Shown: positions 47,980 through 59,429 of the stretch, one piece after another | Layout of the letters: each line of letters opens with the position of its first letter | Numbering within the stretch: the first letter of the stretch is position 1 | Origin: Terfezia claveryi | Taxonomy: Eukaryota > Ascomycota > Pezizomycetes > Pezizales > Pezizaceae | Direction: 5' to 3' | DNA: 64,000 nucleotides | Assembly: GCA_015179025.1 (NCBI GenBank) | Contig: WHUX01000017.1 | Location: 248,001-312,000, forward strand | Notes under the pieces: model-generated | Database searches by the model: none | Seen by the model: the letters and a program-made list of their open reading frames with translations, nothing else | Told to the model about the DNA's origin: nothing | Made by a program: the position numbers and the translations under genes

Positions 47980-50936
47980 ATGTCTAGCCATATCAGTCCA
48001 GCGGGTAACGACGCCCCGATCGTCAACACCTCAATCCCTTCCGGTACTTTAGAAGAAAAGGAGAAGATGCAGGAGAAGCCCATGGAGGGTCAGCCCCTCG
48101 ATGAGGATGAGCAGGATGAGGACATCGATGCTCTGATCGATGAGCTTGAGTCCGTTGCTGGTGATGACCCAGAGGAGGAAGAAGCTGCTGGCCACAGTGC
48201 ACGCCCAATTCCAGAGGAGGTTCTCAATACCGATACGCGCATTGGTCTTACTTCTGCCGTCGTTGAACAACGACGAAAGAAGTATGGTCTCAATCAGATG
48301 AAGGAGGAGAAGGAAAACCTTATTCTCAAGTTCTTGATGTACTTCGTTGGTCCTATTCAGTTCGTCATGGAGGTGAGTCTATTTTTACCCCGCCCGTGGC
48401 GCGTTCACATGTGCAATTGGATGCTAATGACGTGTTTTTCTACAGGCTGCTGCCATTCTCGCTGCCGGTCTTGAGGATTGGGTTGATTTCGGTGTTATCT
48501 GTGCTCTATTGTTGCTCAACGCCTGTGTTGGTTTCATCCAGGAATTTCAGGCCGGTTCTATCGTGGAGGAATTGAAAAAGACTCTTGCCCTTAAGGCTGT
48601 TGTTCTCCGTGATGGACGTCTTTACGAGATTGAAGCCCCTATGGTTGTTCCTGGTGACATTCTCCAAATCGAAGAGGTTTGTGCATTACTTTTACATAAT
48701 TTCGGCTATGGCGACACTAACGGAATTAATTACAGGGTACCATTATTCCAGCTGACGGTCGCATTGTTACTGATGATGCTTTCCTCCAAGTCGATCAATC
48801 CGCTATTACCGGTGAATCTCTTGCTGTTGACAAGCACAAGGGTGATCAATGTTACGCGTCTTCTGCCATCAAGCGTGGTGAGGCCTTCATGGTCGTCACT
48901 GCTACTGGTGACAGGACTTTCGTCGGTCGTGCCGCTGCTCTCGTCTCTGCCGCTTCCGCTGGAACTGGTCACTTCACTGAGGTCTTGAACGGTATCGGTA
49001 CTACTCTCTTGATCTTGGTTGTTATGACTCTTCTCATTGTCTGGGTTGCCTCTTTCTATCGAAACAACGGAATTGTTAAAATCCTGGAATTCACTCTCGC
49101 CATCACTATCATTGGTGTCCCAGTCGGTCTTCCAGCTGTCGTCACTACCACCATGGCCGTCGGTGCTGCCTACCTCGCCAAGAAGCAGGCTATCGTCCAG
49201 AAGCTCTCTGCCATTGAGTCCCTTGCCGGTGTCGAAATCCTCTGCTCTGACAAGACTGGTACTCTTACCAAGAACAAGCTCTCCCTCGCTGAGCCATACA
49301 CCGTCGATGGTGTTGAGGCTGATGATCTCATGTTGACTGCTTGTTTGGCTGCCTCCCGCAAGAAGAAGGGTCTCGATGCTATTGATAAGGCTTTCTTGAA
49401 GTCTCTCCGATACTACCCACGTGCAAAGAACGTCCTTGCCCGATACAAGGTCCTTGAGTTCCACCCCTTCGACCCCGTCTCCAAGAAGGTTACTGCCGTT
49501 GTCGAGTCTCCCCAAGGCGAGCGCATCATCTGTGTTAAGGGTGCCCCTCTCTTCGTTCTCCGCACTGTCGAGGAAGACCACGCAATCGATGAACAGATCC
49601 TTAATAACTACAAGAACAAGGTTGCTGAATTCGCTACTCGTGGTTTCCGTTCCCTCGGTGTTGCCCGCAAGCGTGGTGAAGGCCATTGGGAAATCCTCGG
49701 TATCATGCCTTGCTCTGACCCCCCACGACACGATACTGCAAAGACTATCAACGAAGCTAAGACTCTTGGGCTCTCCATCAAGATGTTGACTGGTGACGCT
49801 GTCGGTATCGCTCGTGAGACTTCCCGCCAACTTGGTCTTGGAACCAACATATACAACGCTGAGCGACTTGGTCTTGGTGGTGGTGGTGACATGCCTGGTT
49901 CTGAGGTTTATGATTTCGTTGAGGCTGCTGATGGTTTTGCTGAGGTCTTCCCCCAACACAAGTACAATGTCGTCGAGATCTTGCAACAACGTGGTTACTT
50001 GGTTGCCATGACTGGGGATGGTGTCAACGACGCTCCATCTCTAAAGAAGGCTGATACTGGTATTGCCGTCGAGGGCGCATCTGATGCCGCCCGCTCTGCC
50101 GCTGATATCGTCTTCTTGGCTCCTGGTCTCTCTGCTATCATTGATGCTCTCAAGACCTCCCGTCAAATCTTCCACCGCATGTACGCCTACGTTGTCTACC
50201 GTATTGCCTTGTCACTTCACTTGGAGATCTTCTTGGGTCTTTGGATTGCGATCATGAACGAGTCCCTCGACTTGAACCTCGTCGTCTTCATTGCCATTTT
50301 CGCCGATATTGCTACCCTTGCCATTGCCTATGACAACGCTCCCTACTCCAAGACTCCCGTCAAGTGGAACCTTCCCAAGCTCTGGGGTATGTCTGTCCTT
50401 CTTGGATGTGTCCTTGCCGTCGGTACCTGGATCACTCTCACTACCATGATGGTTCACGGCCAAGACGGAGGTATCGTCCAGAACTTCGGTGTTCGTGACC
50501 AAGTCTTGTTTTTGGAGATCTCCCTCACTGAGAACTGGCTTATCTTCATCACTCGTGCCAACGGCCCATTCTGGTCTAGCATCCCATCTTGGCAACTTAC
50601 TGGCGCTATTTTGGTTGTTGATATCATTGCCACTTTCTTCTGTATCTTCGGTTGGTTCGTGACTGGGGATACTTCTATTGTCGCTGTTGTCCGTATTTGG
50701 ATCTTCTCCTTTGGTGTCTTCTGCTGCCTCGGTGGAGTGTAAGTTTACCCTTTCTAATCCATCTGCCCAACAAAATTACTAATACTCGTCACAGGTACTA
50801 TCTCCTCCAAGACTCCGTCGGATTCGACAACCTCATGCACGGAAAGAGCCCCAAGAAGAGCCAGAAGCAACGCAACTTGGAGGACTTTGTTGTCTCTCTC
50901 CAACGGGTGTCTACTCAACACGAAAAGACCTCATAG
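47980..50936 (+). CDS. PMA1: Plasma membrane H+-ATPase (P3A-type)
   Basis: Pumps protons out of the cell using ATP and sets the membrane potential for nutrient uptake. Four exons fit in phase: 47980-48372, 48446-48676, 48736-50738 and 50795-50936, giving 922 residues, the usual length. Landmarks are the acidic N-terminus, [15 protein letters not shown] (actuator TGES), the phosphorylation motif [12 protein letters not shown], the [15 protein letters not shown] nucleotide-binding segment, [13 protein letters not shown] and [20 protein letters not shown]. About ten membrane segments are visible. The C-terminal regulatory tail ends in QRVSTQHEK, where the Ser-Thr pair corresponds to the glucose-regulated sites of yeast Pma1. 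Codon use is strongly biased to C-ending codons, unlike the neighbours, as expected for very high expression. The long open frame on the opposite strand is a by-product of that bias. Confidence 0.98.
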
Positions 50937-51813
50937 GCGTATGGGTTTAAATAGTGTGGTGTTGGGTTTGTTTTAATCGCAATTGAAGAATCGGGATCTT
51001 GTAATTTCTATAGAGCAAGCATTCTCTGGTTTGTTTATGTACTTATTACTACGGTACATTGTTTTATATAAATAAAGTGTGTCTTTCCTTCTGTACTAAT
51101 TTTCTCCTGGCATTTTTTACTCCCCGAATGTTTTATGGTTCCTGGCTCTGGATTCATCATGTGAATGACGGTTTTATTATGTATGTGATTTAAAACAAGA
51201 ATTGATGAAGGATGAAGGTTGAGGGGTGGCGGCGGGAGGTAGTTATGTCTTTCTCTCTTTCGTGTTATTATTACAAGTGATGGGGAAAGAAGGGGGCAGA
51301 AACTGGAAGAATGAGAACGCGATTGGCTCTTGCCTTTTCCTTCTGGTTAAATTGCGCCGTGCGAACGTTTTGCTTATAAATCAGAATCAGCCTTCGGATA
51401 TCGGACAAATATTTCATAAACCACAAAGTCCACAAGTTTCTTATAAAGTCGCTTGTAACGACCGTTATGCGTCCTCCTCACTAGTGACCAGGATAATACA
51501 GCAGGGCAAGTAAGTGATCTCTAGCATCGTCTTGAAGTATAATCTAAAAAGCTGCTCCAGACCACAGGGCCATACACGTACTCCATCTAGGGCTGTCTGG
51601 TCTTCATAATCACACGGCCATCAATCGTCACTGGGGAACTTTAACTATACGTTCTTGCGCCGAGTCCGCATACTGAGATACCAGCATCAGTATACTTCCG
51701 TGAGATAGCTCAAGGTTATTAGTTCACTGCAACTACGATAAGGCGATATACACGAGGCCGTACGGTCACTGCCAAACGTTCAGCTACATCATCGTCTGCA
51801 AACTTCACCTGAA
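50937..51813. other. Intergenic region between PMA1 and the WLM gene
   Basis: AT-rich 3' UTR of PMA1 followed by the promoter of the WLM gene. No gene signal is seen. Confidence 0.6.
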
Positions 51814-52909
51814 ATGGAATACACATCCTCAATCCCTATCACAATGGCGGAGCCCCCGCCACCAGGGAACCTCTCATCATCGGTACCCTCAAACCCAAGA
51901 AACGACGATGACATCCCCATCCTCATCTCGCACCGTTCAGCAACCCACACGCTCCATCTGCCCCCCACCTCTACCATCTCCGACCTCACTATCCTCATCG
52001 AATCCACCTTCTCTATCCCCCCAGCCTACCAAAAACTCCTCGCTCCAAAGCTCGGCATCCTCAAAGACCTATGCTTACCAATCACTTCCCTTCCAGCTGG
52101 GAAGAAACTAACACTCATGGGTTCCTCTCCTACGGAGGTAGCCTCCGTACAAAATGCCTCAAAGAGTGCAAAATCCAACATCCGCCGTTTCGGTGGGAAG
52201 GGTAGTCCTATACCTGCGGCCCGCCCCGCGCCTAGGGCATCTATCGATCCAAAACGGGCTCATGACGACGCAGTTTACACTTTTCTCGAACTGCGACCCC
52301 TTAGATACCTTCCAAACCCAGAGAAGAGTCTAAAATACCTAGAGCGAGTCCGCGACGACACTGGTATCCGCGCCGTCATGCGAAGGTATAAATGGACCGT
52401 CCCCTTATTACTCGAAATGAACCCCGCGGAACACACTACCCACGAATCCAAAATCCTCGGGCTCAACCGGAATAAAGGGGAGGTCATCGAGCTACGTATC
52501 CGGACAGACGATTATGGGGGCTATAGGGATTATAAGACTGTGAGGAGGACAGTGGTCCATGAGTTGTGCCATAATGTTTACTCGGGGCATGATCGAAATT
52601 TTTGGGACTTGTATAGGCAGCTGGAGGGCGAGATGGGCAGAGCAGATTGGAGTCACGGGGGAAATAGTTTGGGCGGGGAGTTTTATGAGCCACCTGGGGG
52701 AGGGTATTTGGGGTTGGTGGGGGAAGGGGAGGTGGATGAGGGTGGGTGGCGGGGGGCAAATGGGTGCTTGGGGGGAGGGCACGAGGGAGGGAGAGGGGTT
52801 GAGTATGAGGGAGGTGTTGTTGAGGGCGGTAGAGGAGAGGATGAAGGGCCAGAGGGGTGGTGGTGGGGGAGCAGGGACGGGAGAGGGGAGCTCGTCGGGC
52901 TTGTCATGA
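51814..52909 (+). CDS. Ubiquitin-like plus WLM-domain metalloprotease (Wss1-related)
   Basis: Related to fungal ubiquitin/WLM proteins that clear DNA-protein crosslinks and SUMO-modified proteins. Residues about 30-110 form a ubiquitin-like region (ISHRSATHTLHLPPTSTISD to GKKLTLMG). The WLM domain follows, with FLELRPLRYLPNPEKSLKYL, LLLEMNPAEH, LGLNRNKGEVIELRIRTDD and the zinc site VVHELCHNVYSGHDRNFW. After DEGGWRG the frame drifts into glycine-rich text. Two single-base additions, in G6 at 52751-52756 and G6 at 52770-52775, give GGKWVLGG and then LSMREVLLRAVEERMKG, the usual family continuation, ending at 52909. Total about 365 residues. Without them the unshifted frame ends at 52998. The ATG at 51844 is an alternative start. 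Single exon. Confidence 0.85.
52751..52775 (+). other. Two single-base frame breaks in the WLM gene
   Basis: G6 at 52751-52756 and G6 at 52770-52775. The short span between them reads KWVLGG in the middle frame. LSMREVLLRAVEERMKG follows in the third frame. Confidence 0.7.
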
Positions 52910-53444
52910 AGTTGGGTTATAGAGGGTCGAAGAGGGGTAGTAGATTGCAGAAGGTTGAAGAGGAAGTAGACTTTGAACATATTCTATATTTAGATTGAGC
53001 AGGTATCTTTAGGCTTTTTCTAAGGAGGGCATTCAGCAATTCAGCATTTGAGGTTTAGATTTTCCCTGAGGGTAGATAATTAGCATGGCTAATCTGTAAT
53101 ATCTGGTTTTATATACTACTATATTTAATACAACGCAGTGGATATGGTTCTTGAAATGCATATACATTTACTGAACAAGCCATGAGGACAAGCGAAGGAG
53201 GGTTGAAGTCGGGTGCTGATCTTCAAGGGGGTGTTTATGCATATGGTGGTATGTACATATGAGATAGTTATCCTAGCCTAGGACTATATCACAGATAGGT
53301 CCCCAGGTTCAACATTGAATATAACATAAGCCCTGCATTCAGACGGCTATGATTATAGTTGAGGAATGAGAACAAATGCACATGGAGTACATAGATAACA
53401 CAACGCGAACACAATTCACTAACCCTAACAGAGAGTACTAACAG

Positions 53445-53482
<38 letters not shown>
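53445..53482. repeat. ATT trinucleotide microsatellite
   Basis: About twelve ATT units in a row. Confidence 0.92.
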
Positions 53483-53555
53483 CTTTTTTTGCATTCCGTG
53501 AAAACATTACGGGGATATATCTCAGCATAACGTTATGTATGGATGTACTCTGTAC

Positions 53556-53556
<1 letters not shown>

Positions 53557-53606
<50 letters not shown>
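53557..53606. repeat. ATGT tetranucleotide microsatellite
   Basis: About twelve TATG units, similar to the arrays at 2563 and 46629. Confidence 0.92.
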
Positions 53607-53608
<2 letters not shown>

Positions 53609-54521
53609 GTAGGTATACAAAACCCCTAAATCTTCTGCAGAGTGTGGCTTTTTAACGGTTATAGGTTACTTTGTATATGTAGAGAGAAAAAGACCTAAAA
53701 AAAAACCTGAAGACTCGCAGACGGGGCGGTTCTTTCTCCCCATTCCTCCCTCTCCACCCCCACCCCCCTCCCCCCTTCCTTCCACGGCCGGGGGAGGTGG
53801 CGGGGGGAATGGGGGGTGGTGGCTTGTATTTGGTTCTATCTAGAACCTATAATATCGATATTGAGGGTCACGTAGCAATTTGATTGGGTGGATGAGAAGA
53901 GAGGAGGGGGGAAGGTGGCCTTATTTACCCTGAAACAGCCTTCCCCCGCCTCCCCCCCCTCCCCCACCCCGCACTTCGATAATTTGTTATAATTCACATA
54001 ACTCTTCAGTAAAAGTAAAAAAAAAAAAAAAGGAAACTTTAGTGAAAATTGAATTAGATGTGATTTGATATACTGCAATTGACATCGTTTTCAGTTTAAG
54101 TCAATGGGGGAGAGAGAGAGGGTGGGGGGAGGAAATTGGTTGGCCCATAATAGTGCCCCCCCCGTACATGTAGATCAGCGAAGCTGTGTCTCGTAACACA
54201 ATTTCCATTTGGGGGACACGGTGGGTCTTTCCACAAAGTTTTAATTGGCATGTATACTTTCAAATTATTGTTATTTACTATTATCTACTTATGATACAAA
54301 TACCAGATAATTAGGCTGTAGACTATTAAAAAATGGGTACAGATTGGAAACCCCACAAAATCTTTTTCTAGTCTGCTAAAAGAGACAACCCAGTAAAATC
54401 TAATCTATACATTCCTTTACAGAGTATAACCCTCAATACTTGAAATTCCTCCTTTCCCAAACAACCTACCACTATTCCAGCACCGTCTCCTAATTCCACT
54501 CCCCCAACTCCTGCTCCTCCT

Positions 54522-57092
54522 TCAACTCGAACAACTACACTGCAGTCCCCTCTCTGGCTTCGGCGGATCTCCACACCACCGCCTCTCCAACTCCTCATTC
54601 CAACCCCAACTCTCCCTAAACGGATCAAGTACCATCTTCATCAACCCCGGGAGTACCTCCCTATCCTTCTTCTTCTCCACCAAATCAATCACCTCCTGCA
54701 GCACCCAATTCCTCGCCACAAAATTCGGATTAACATGTAGCATCTTCTCCCTCCTCTCCTCATCCCCGAAGCCGACGTTATCCCGTTCCTCAAGTTGGAG
54801 CCGAGTTCGGTATACACCACCTAGCCATTCAGCGACCATTTCTTGTGCACCCTTCCACCCCTTCCCGGCGTATCGTTCGCCTTCTTGGAGGAATACTTCT
54901 GAGGCGGCGAACCACTTCTCCTTCGTATCCAGACTCAATACAGGGATGTGGCTGAGCTTTCTAAAAAATCCGTTGAAATCTAGCTCTAAAACTTGGAGCA
55001 ATTCCAGCGTGGGGGAGATAATCTGATCTAGATCCTCCTCGCGGGGAGCTTGTAATCCCAGCCTAGCACAGAATGTCGAGATGTATTCCGCCTTAAAAAC
55101 GGCCTTATATTCCTCTCCCGCAAGCTCGATCTGCGCTTCAGCCCGCGGGACGAGCTTCTCCATCTCAGGCCGGGAGAGAGATTTCTCGATGAATTCCTGG
55201 GTGTCGCAAAGACCACCGGAGCCAAAGAGTTCGGCGAGATCTTCGGCCAGGCGTACGAGGTTCCACCAGATTACGGTGGGCTGGTTGTGGTAGCTATAGC
55301 GTTTCATGAAGTCGTCGTGGTTGGGGGTGAACTGTGGGTCGAAGTTCTATCAACTCAGTCAGCTTTCGCCTCCCCTTCTGCCTCTGGGTTAAATATTAGC
55401 CACTCACATCCATAAAACTAAACGGCCCAAAATCCAAGCTCAACCCCATAATATGCGTGTTATCCGTATTCAACACCCCATTCATAAACCCAAAACACTG
55501 CCACTTGGCCACCGTCCTCGCATTCCTCCTCACAATCTCCCTATACAATCTATGATATCTATTGATATAATCCACACCAGTCAAATTCACCTCCTCTGGT
55601 CGGGGTGGGACGAGATTCTTCTCTCCACCGAAACATTCGTCGATTACGTAGTCTGCTAGACGGCGGAGATTTTGCCGATCTCCGCGCCACCGGAAGATGT
55701 CGAACGAGCCGATGCGGATCCAGGTGGGTGCGAAGCGCGTTACGATTGCGCAGGGCTCGGCACGCTCGCGAACTGCCTTTTTGGATGGGAGGAGAGTTAG
55801 GGCGAGGGCACGGGTGGTGGGGATGCCGAGAGCATGGAGAGCTATATGGAAGAGCCTAGGTTAGCTTTTTGGATAAAGGTGGGGAGGAGGGAGGTAAGAA
55901 GAGGAGGAGAACCTTCTGAGACGACGAACTCTCGGATACTGGATCTTAGGACGGCTTTGCCATCTCTGTGGTGTATTAGATTATGGCGATGATGGGGGAT
56001 ATGGAGGGGGGTGGGATAACAGACGCAAATCGTGAGTAGGGAGTTATTCCTGCCCCTTTGAGTTGTACTTCATACCGCTGCCCGGTTTTTGGGTTGGTAC
56101 ACTCGAATAAGCTGATGGCTCGCTGTGGATTGTTATGAGTTAATTTCTCCGAGGATATATTACACACAGGGCTGGTCTGCACATACTCCATCTCCGAGCT
56201 GCCCGGCCCATTGACCGCTGTAGTTCATCCCAGTCTATTAGCTTTCTTTTCAATCATGCGGTTGACATTGCCCACTACCAAATGGTATTCAAGGACTAGT
56301 GCTGAGGGTGACGAGGTTGATTCCGAGAAACTGAAGTTCTCCACGGTAGGCTCATGCTGGGGATTGAAAATATAAGGAGATCTCAATGGCTTACAATTGC
56401 CATCCTACAAACCCCCCCCCATAGTCCCATATTAGCCCGCTACACTATTTCATATACTCCAATATCTCAGGATTGTAATATCAATTCCTTCATCCAACCT
56501 TCCGAGGGCCATACCTCCATAAACTGTCGCCCATGGCATGATCCCGCCCACAAGCAAGTTCCCCGCCATCAAATGCTTGAAATTCTCTCTCTTCTCCTCC
56601 CCTGGCTTCAGCCCCAGCGTCCTCATCGCATCCTCACTAACAGCCAGCAACTCGGGATGTGGCTCTCTCCCCTCCGGCATCACCCACGTAAACATCGCCC
56701 CTCTGACCTGTCGAGGGCCAAAAGCTTCCCTCGGTGCATGCTGTGACTCCTCTGGGGTCGGGAATTCCGGGTCCGCTAGAAAGCCATAATCAGCAACTCT
56801 CTTTCCTGACAGCTCGACGATGGGTATATTGCATACGAATATGCGACGCCGTAAAAACACTGCTCTTTGGCAACTCCTCAATCGAGTACCCCTCCTCATG
56901 ATTATCTAACAGTGGCGCAGCCGCCCCAATATCATCCGTTTTCATGACCACAGCCGTACTCATAACTCGAATACCGTATCGAATACCGTAACTCGCTGGT
57001 ATACTTGTAGGTGTAAACGGTCGGTAGCTACTGCCTATTAACCGAGGAAATATCGATGTCGTCAACGTACGAAATTTCCAGCAAATTAACAT
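54522..57092 (-). CDS. FMP40: SelO/Fmp40-like mitochondrial protein AMPylase (UPF0061)
   Basis: Pseudokinase-fold enzyme that transfers AMP to proteins; the family is linked to redox and mitochondrial stress. Eight exons fit in phase: 57092-56837, 56775-56515, 56404-56395 (10 nt), 56217-56187 (31 nt), 56122-56025, 55965-55913, 55841-55408 and 55346-54522, giving 655 residues. Motifs include LPKSSVFTASHIPDPEFPTP, VYGGWQFGQWAGQLGDG, FECTNPKTGQRYEVQLKGAG, PYSRFADGKAVLRSSIREF, the metal/nucleotide region GVLNTDNTHIMGLSLDFG and the C-terminal CSCSS. No selenocysteine codon is indicated. The first 43 residues from 57092 look like a mitochondrial presequence (basic, no acids). A downstream ATG at 56963 would give a shorter form without it. 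Confidence 0.93.
56395..56404 (-). other. FMP40: 10-nt microexon of the SelO gene
   Basis: Sense-strand GATGGCAATT sits between acceptor TTTGTAG and donor GTAAGC. Joined to the flanking exons it completes GGWQFG inside the conserved YGGWQFGQWAGQLG motif. No other choice of splice sites restores both frame and motif. Confidence 0.85.
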
Positions 57093-57439
57093 CCGGAGGT
57101 CTTGAATTCCCACTCGCCCAGATAAATAATTTCTCGCGAGCTTCTACGGTATGTCGTCAGACTTCCAACAGTGCAAGTGAATGGATATATAACCATGACA
57201 AATCTAGCATCTACATTAGAGGTCAACCCTATGACATCAACTTGGCGTATTCCCATTCTATGATCGCTGCTAGATAGGCGAAAACTCATATGATATATTG
57301 CGACAAAATATATGTAGATGAACTCCACCCCAACATAGGCCATTTAATGTTCAAATAAAAGGGAATGTGAGGGAATGAGCGTAGAAAAATAAAATAAAAT
57401 AAAATATGATATCTAACTCCATAATCTATCGTGCAGATT
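57093..57439. other. Short intergenic region, SelO / sugar transporter
   Basis: SelO promoter and transporter 3' UTR. AT-rich, nothing else seen. An ATG at 57113 could extend SelO by seven residues. Confidence 0.5.
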
Positions 57440-59429
57440 CTAATCATCAGCCCCCGCCTCCAACCGTCTATAGTCACCACCGGATCCATTGTTCTTCTTA
57501 ACAAACACTCGAGAAAAGAAACCCACGGTGCCTGTTAGGCTGTTTCTGGGCTCGTCCATTACGGGTGGCTCTAAATGGTGATCTTCAATAGGTGACCGGT
57601 GGCGGCTCTGAGGTAGTAGCGCTTCCCTACCAGTTGACTCCCCTTCCTGAGTATAGTGATCTCCGAAAATCGCATCCATGTCCTCGAGCTGTACACCTTT
57701 GGTCTCGGGATAAATAAAGTACACTTTAAGGATATTAATGTTAGAATAAATCTCAGACGGTTGCCGAGGCTTTGATCTCACCTAGAACAAAACTACATGC
57801 GCAGAAAAAGGCATGTATAAGATAGAGACGCCATGTGATCAATTCCTGTAGTATGGGCGTCATTTCGCCTACTACCCAGTTGAATGCCCAGTTTGTCGCC
57901 GTGGAAAGCGAAGCACCCTTTGCTCGGATACTAAGAGGAAGGATCTCTGGTGGGTAAAGCCTAGAGAAATATTAGCAGTGATGATAATGCAAACAGGATG
58001 GGAAACTAACCATGGTACAGGCCCCCATGAATAGCCAAAGAAGGCATTATATATGACTACTGAGACTACAACAAGTCCTGGTGTCTGTGGAATGTTAATG
58101 TACATCAATCCTGAAATTGCGGACAATGCAAGAACCATGACCACTGCACCAGAGAGCAGAATAGGCCTTCGACCCCATTTGTCGACAAGATACCACCTAA
58201 AAGAGATGTTAGTATACTCGCCTAGGTAAAAAATTGTTGTGGGCCTTACGGTGGAATGGTACTAGCCACATATACTATCCCATTGATACCAGTCATCAAA
58301 ATGGCATCTCGGCCAATCCATCCAGCTTGCTCGAACACCAATGGTGCCTTCAATTTGTCAACTCATAATCCGGGATCAAGAGCCAGGGAAACATACATAA
58401 TAAGAGATGACGTTGATTCCGTTGAGCTGTGCAAAAGCCTGAGAAGACATGGCAATAATCAATCGTCTCTTATATCTTCTCCACATTTCAGAATAACTCC
58501 GTTCCCCCTCTTGCCTTGTCAATAGCACGTTGAGTTTGATTTCCCGGAACTCCTGCCTGGCCTTCTCGTTGCTGGTATCCCCACCTCCGTGAAGGTTAGC
58601 AATTACGCGAATACCCTCCTCATCATGGTCGTTGTCAAGCAGCCATCTATCTATACATGTAAGAATGTGAATCCGATAGCAAACAAACTGTGCACTCTCT
58701 TACCTTGGTGATTCTGATATGACCGTCGAGCCAACTGCTAGCAAAAATCCCATGACACACTGCATGAATAGAGGTATCCTCCAAGAATAGTCACTCTCAA
58801 TCCAAGTGCAAGCATAATCAACCCATACACTGGATGCATATCCAACAATGTTGCCTGTGAATTCGATACACGCAAGCTTCCCCCGATTGTGTGGTGGGGA
58901 AATCTCAGATTGGTACACAGGCACGATCGTGGATAGAGCACCAACACCCAGGCCAGCAATAACACGACCCAATATCATTGTCGCTAGACCTGTGCTGGAT
59001 GTCTGGAGGGCCCCTCCAACAACAAATATCATTGATCCATATAAAATAGTCCTCCGCCTTCCAATAATATCACCGACTCGACCAACGATCAGCGATGAGA
59101 TGAATGCGCCAACTTCCAAAATAGCTACCATAGTGCCAATCTCAGCCCTTGTGGGATTATCAAAATATGCCTTGAAGTAAGGCCCTCTTCAGCAAGGTTA
59201 GCGGTGAATTACGGCACAAGGTGGGAAATGAATGACCCACGTTATGATTCCTGACATGACACCCTGATCATAACCAAAAAGAAACACACCTAAACTAACA
59301 AACACACTCGTGAAATACCTGTACATTTTGTGAGCCTAGATAAGTTTACGTGCTAAAAGAGAATCTAGCATACAATAAGGGCTTCCCAGTTAGCCCAAGG
59401 GCCGTTTGGTCACCATTACCACCGATCAT
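57440..59429 (-). CDS. MFS sugar transporter (fungal hexose-transporter type)
   Basis: Twelve-span sugar:proton symporter-family protein of the plasma membrane. Exons fit in phase: 59374 upward, 59318-59241, 59186-58704, 58646-58397, 58347-58250, 58196-58011, 57960-57782 and 57723-57440. Motifs: GVFLFGYDQGVMSGIIT, RVGDIIGRRRTILYG, GLGVGALSTIVPVYQSE, the ESPRWLL loop, QLNGINVISYY, WYLVDKWGRRPILL and FIYPETKGVQLEDMD, all sugar-porter signatures. The 5' end is uncertain. The ATG at 59429 is the only in-frame one nearby and gives 537 residues, close to family size. The frame stays open for more than 90 further codons upstream, with protein-like acidic and serine-rich text and no ATG. So a longer N-terminus from an unseen first exon is possible. 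Substrate cannot be told; glucose or related hexoses are likely. Confidence 0.9.

Larger units (their letters stand above)
52910..54521. other. Convergent intergenic region, WLM gene / SelO
   Basis: Repeat-rich 3' space: ATT trinucleotides at 53445-53482, GTAT units at 53557-53606, G/C homopolymer-rich DNA near 53755-53965 and an A-run near 54018. No protein-like frame is present. Confidence 0.6.

Noticed and set aside
48730..49989. 419-codon open frame antisense to PMA1
   Set aside because: Strong C-ending codon bias of PMA1 removes stops from this antisense frame. Composition is D/S/E/L-rich without any domain. Treated as a shadow.
52683..52980. Proline/serine-rich minus-strand frames opposite the WLM gene
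   Set aside because: They mirror the glycine-rich tail of the metalloprotease and have no independent support.
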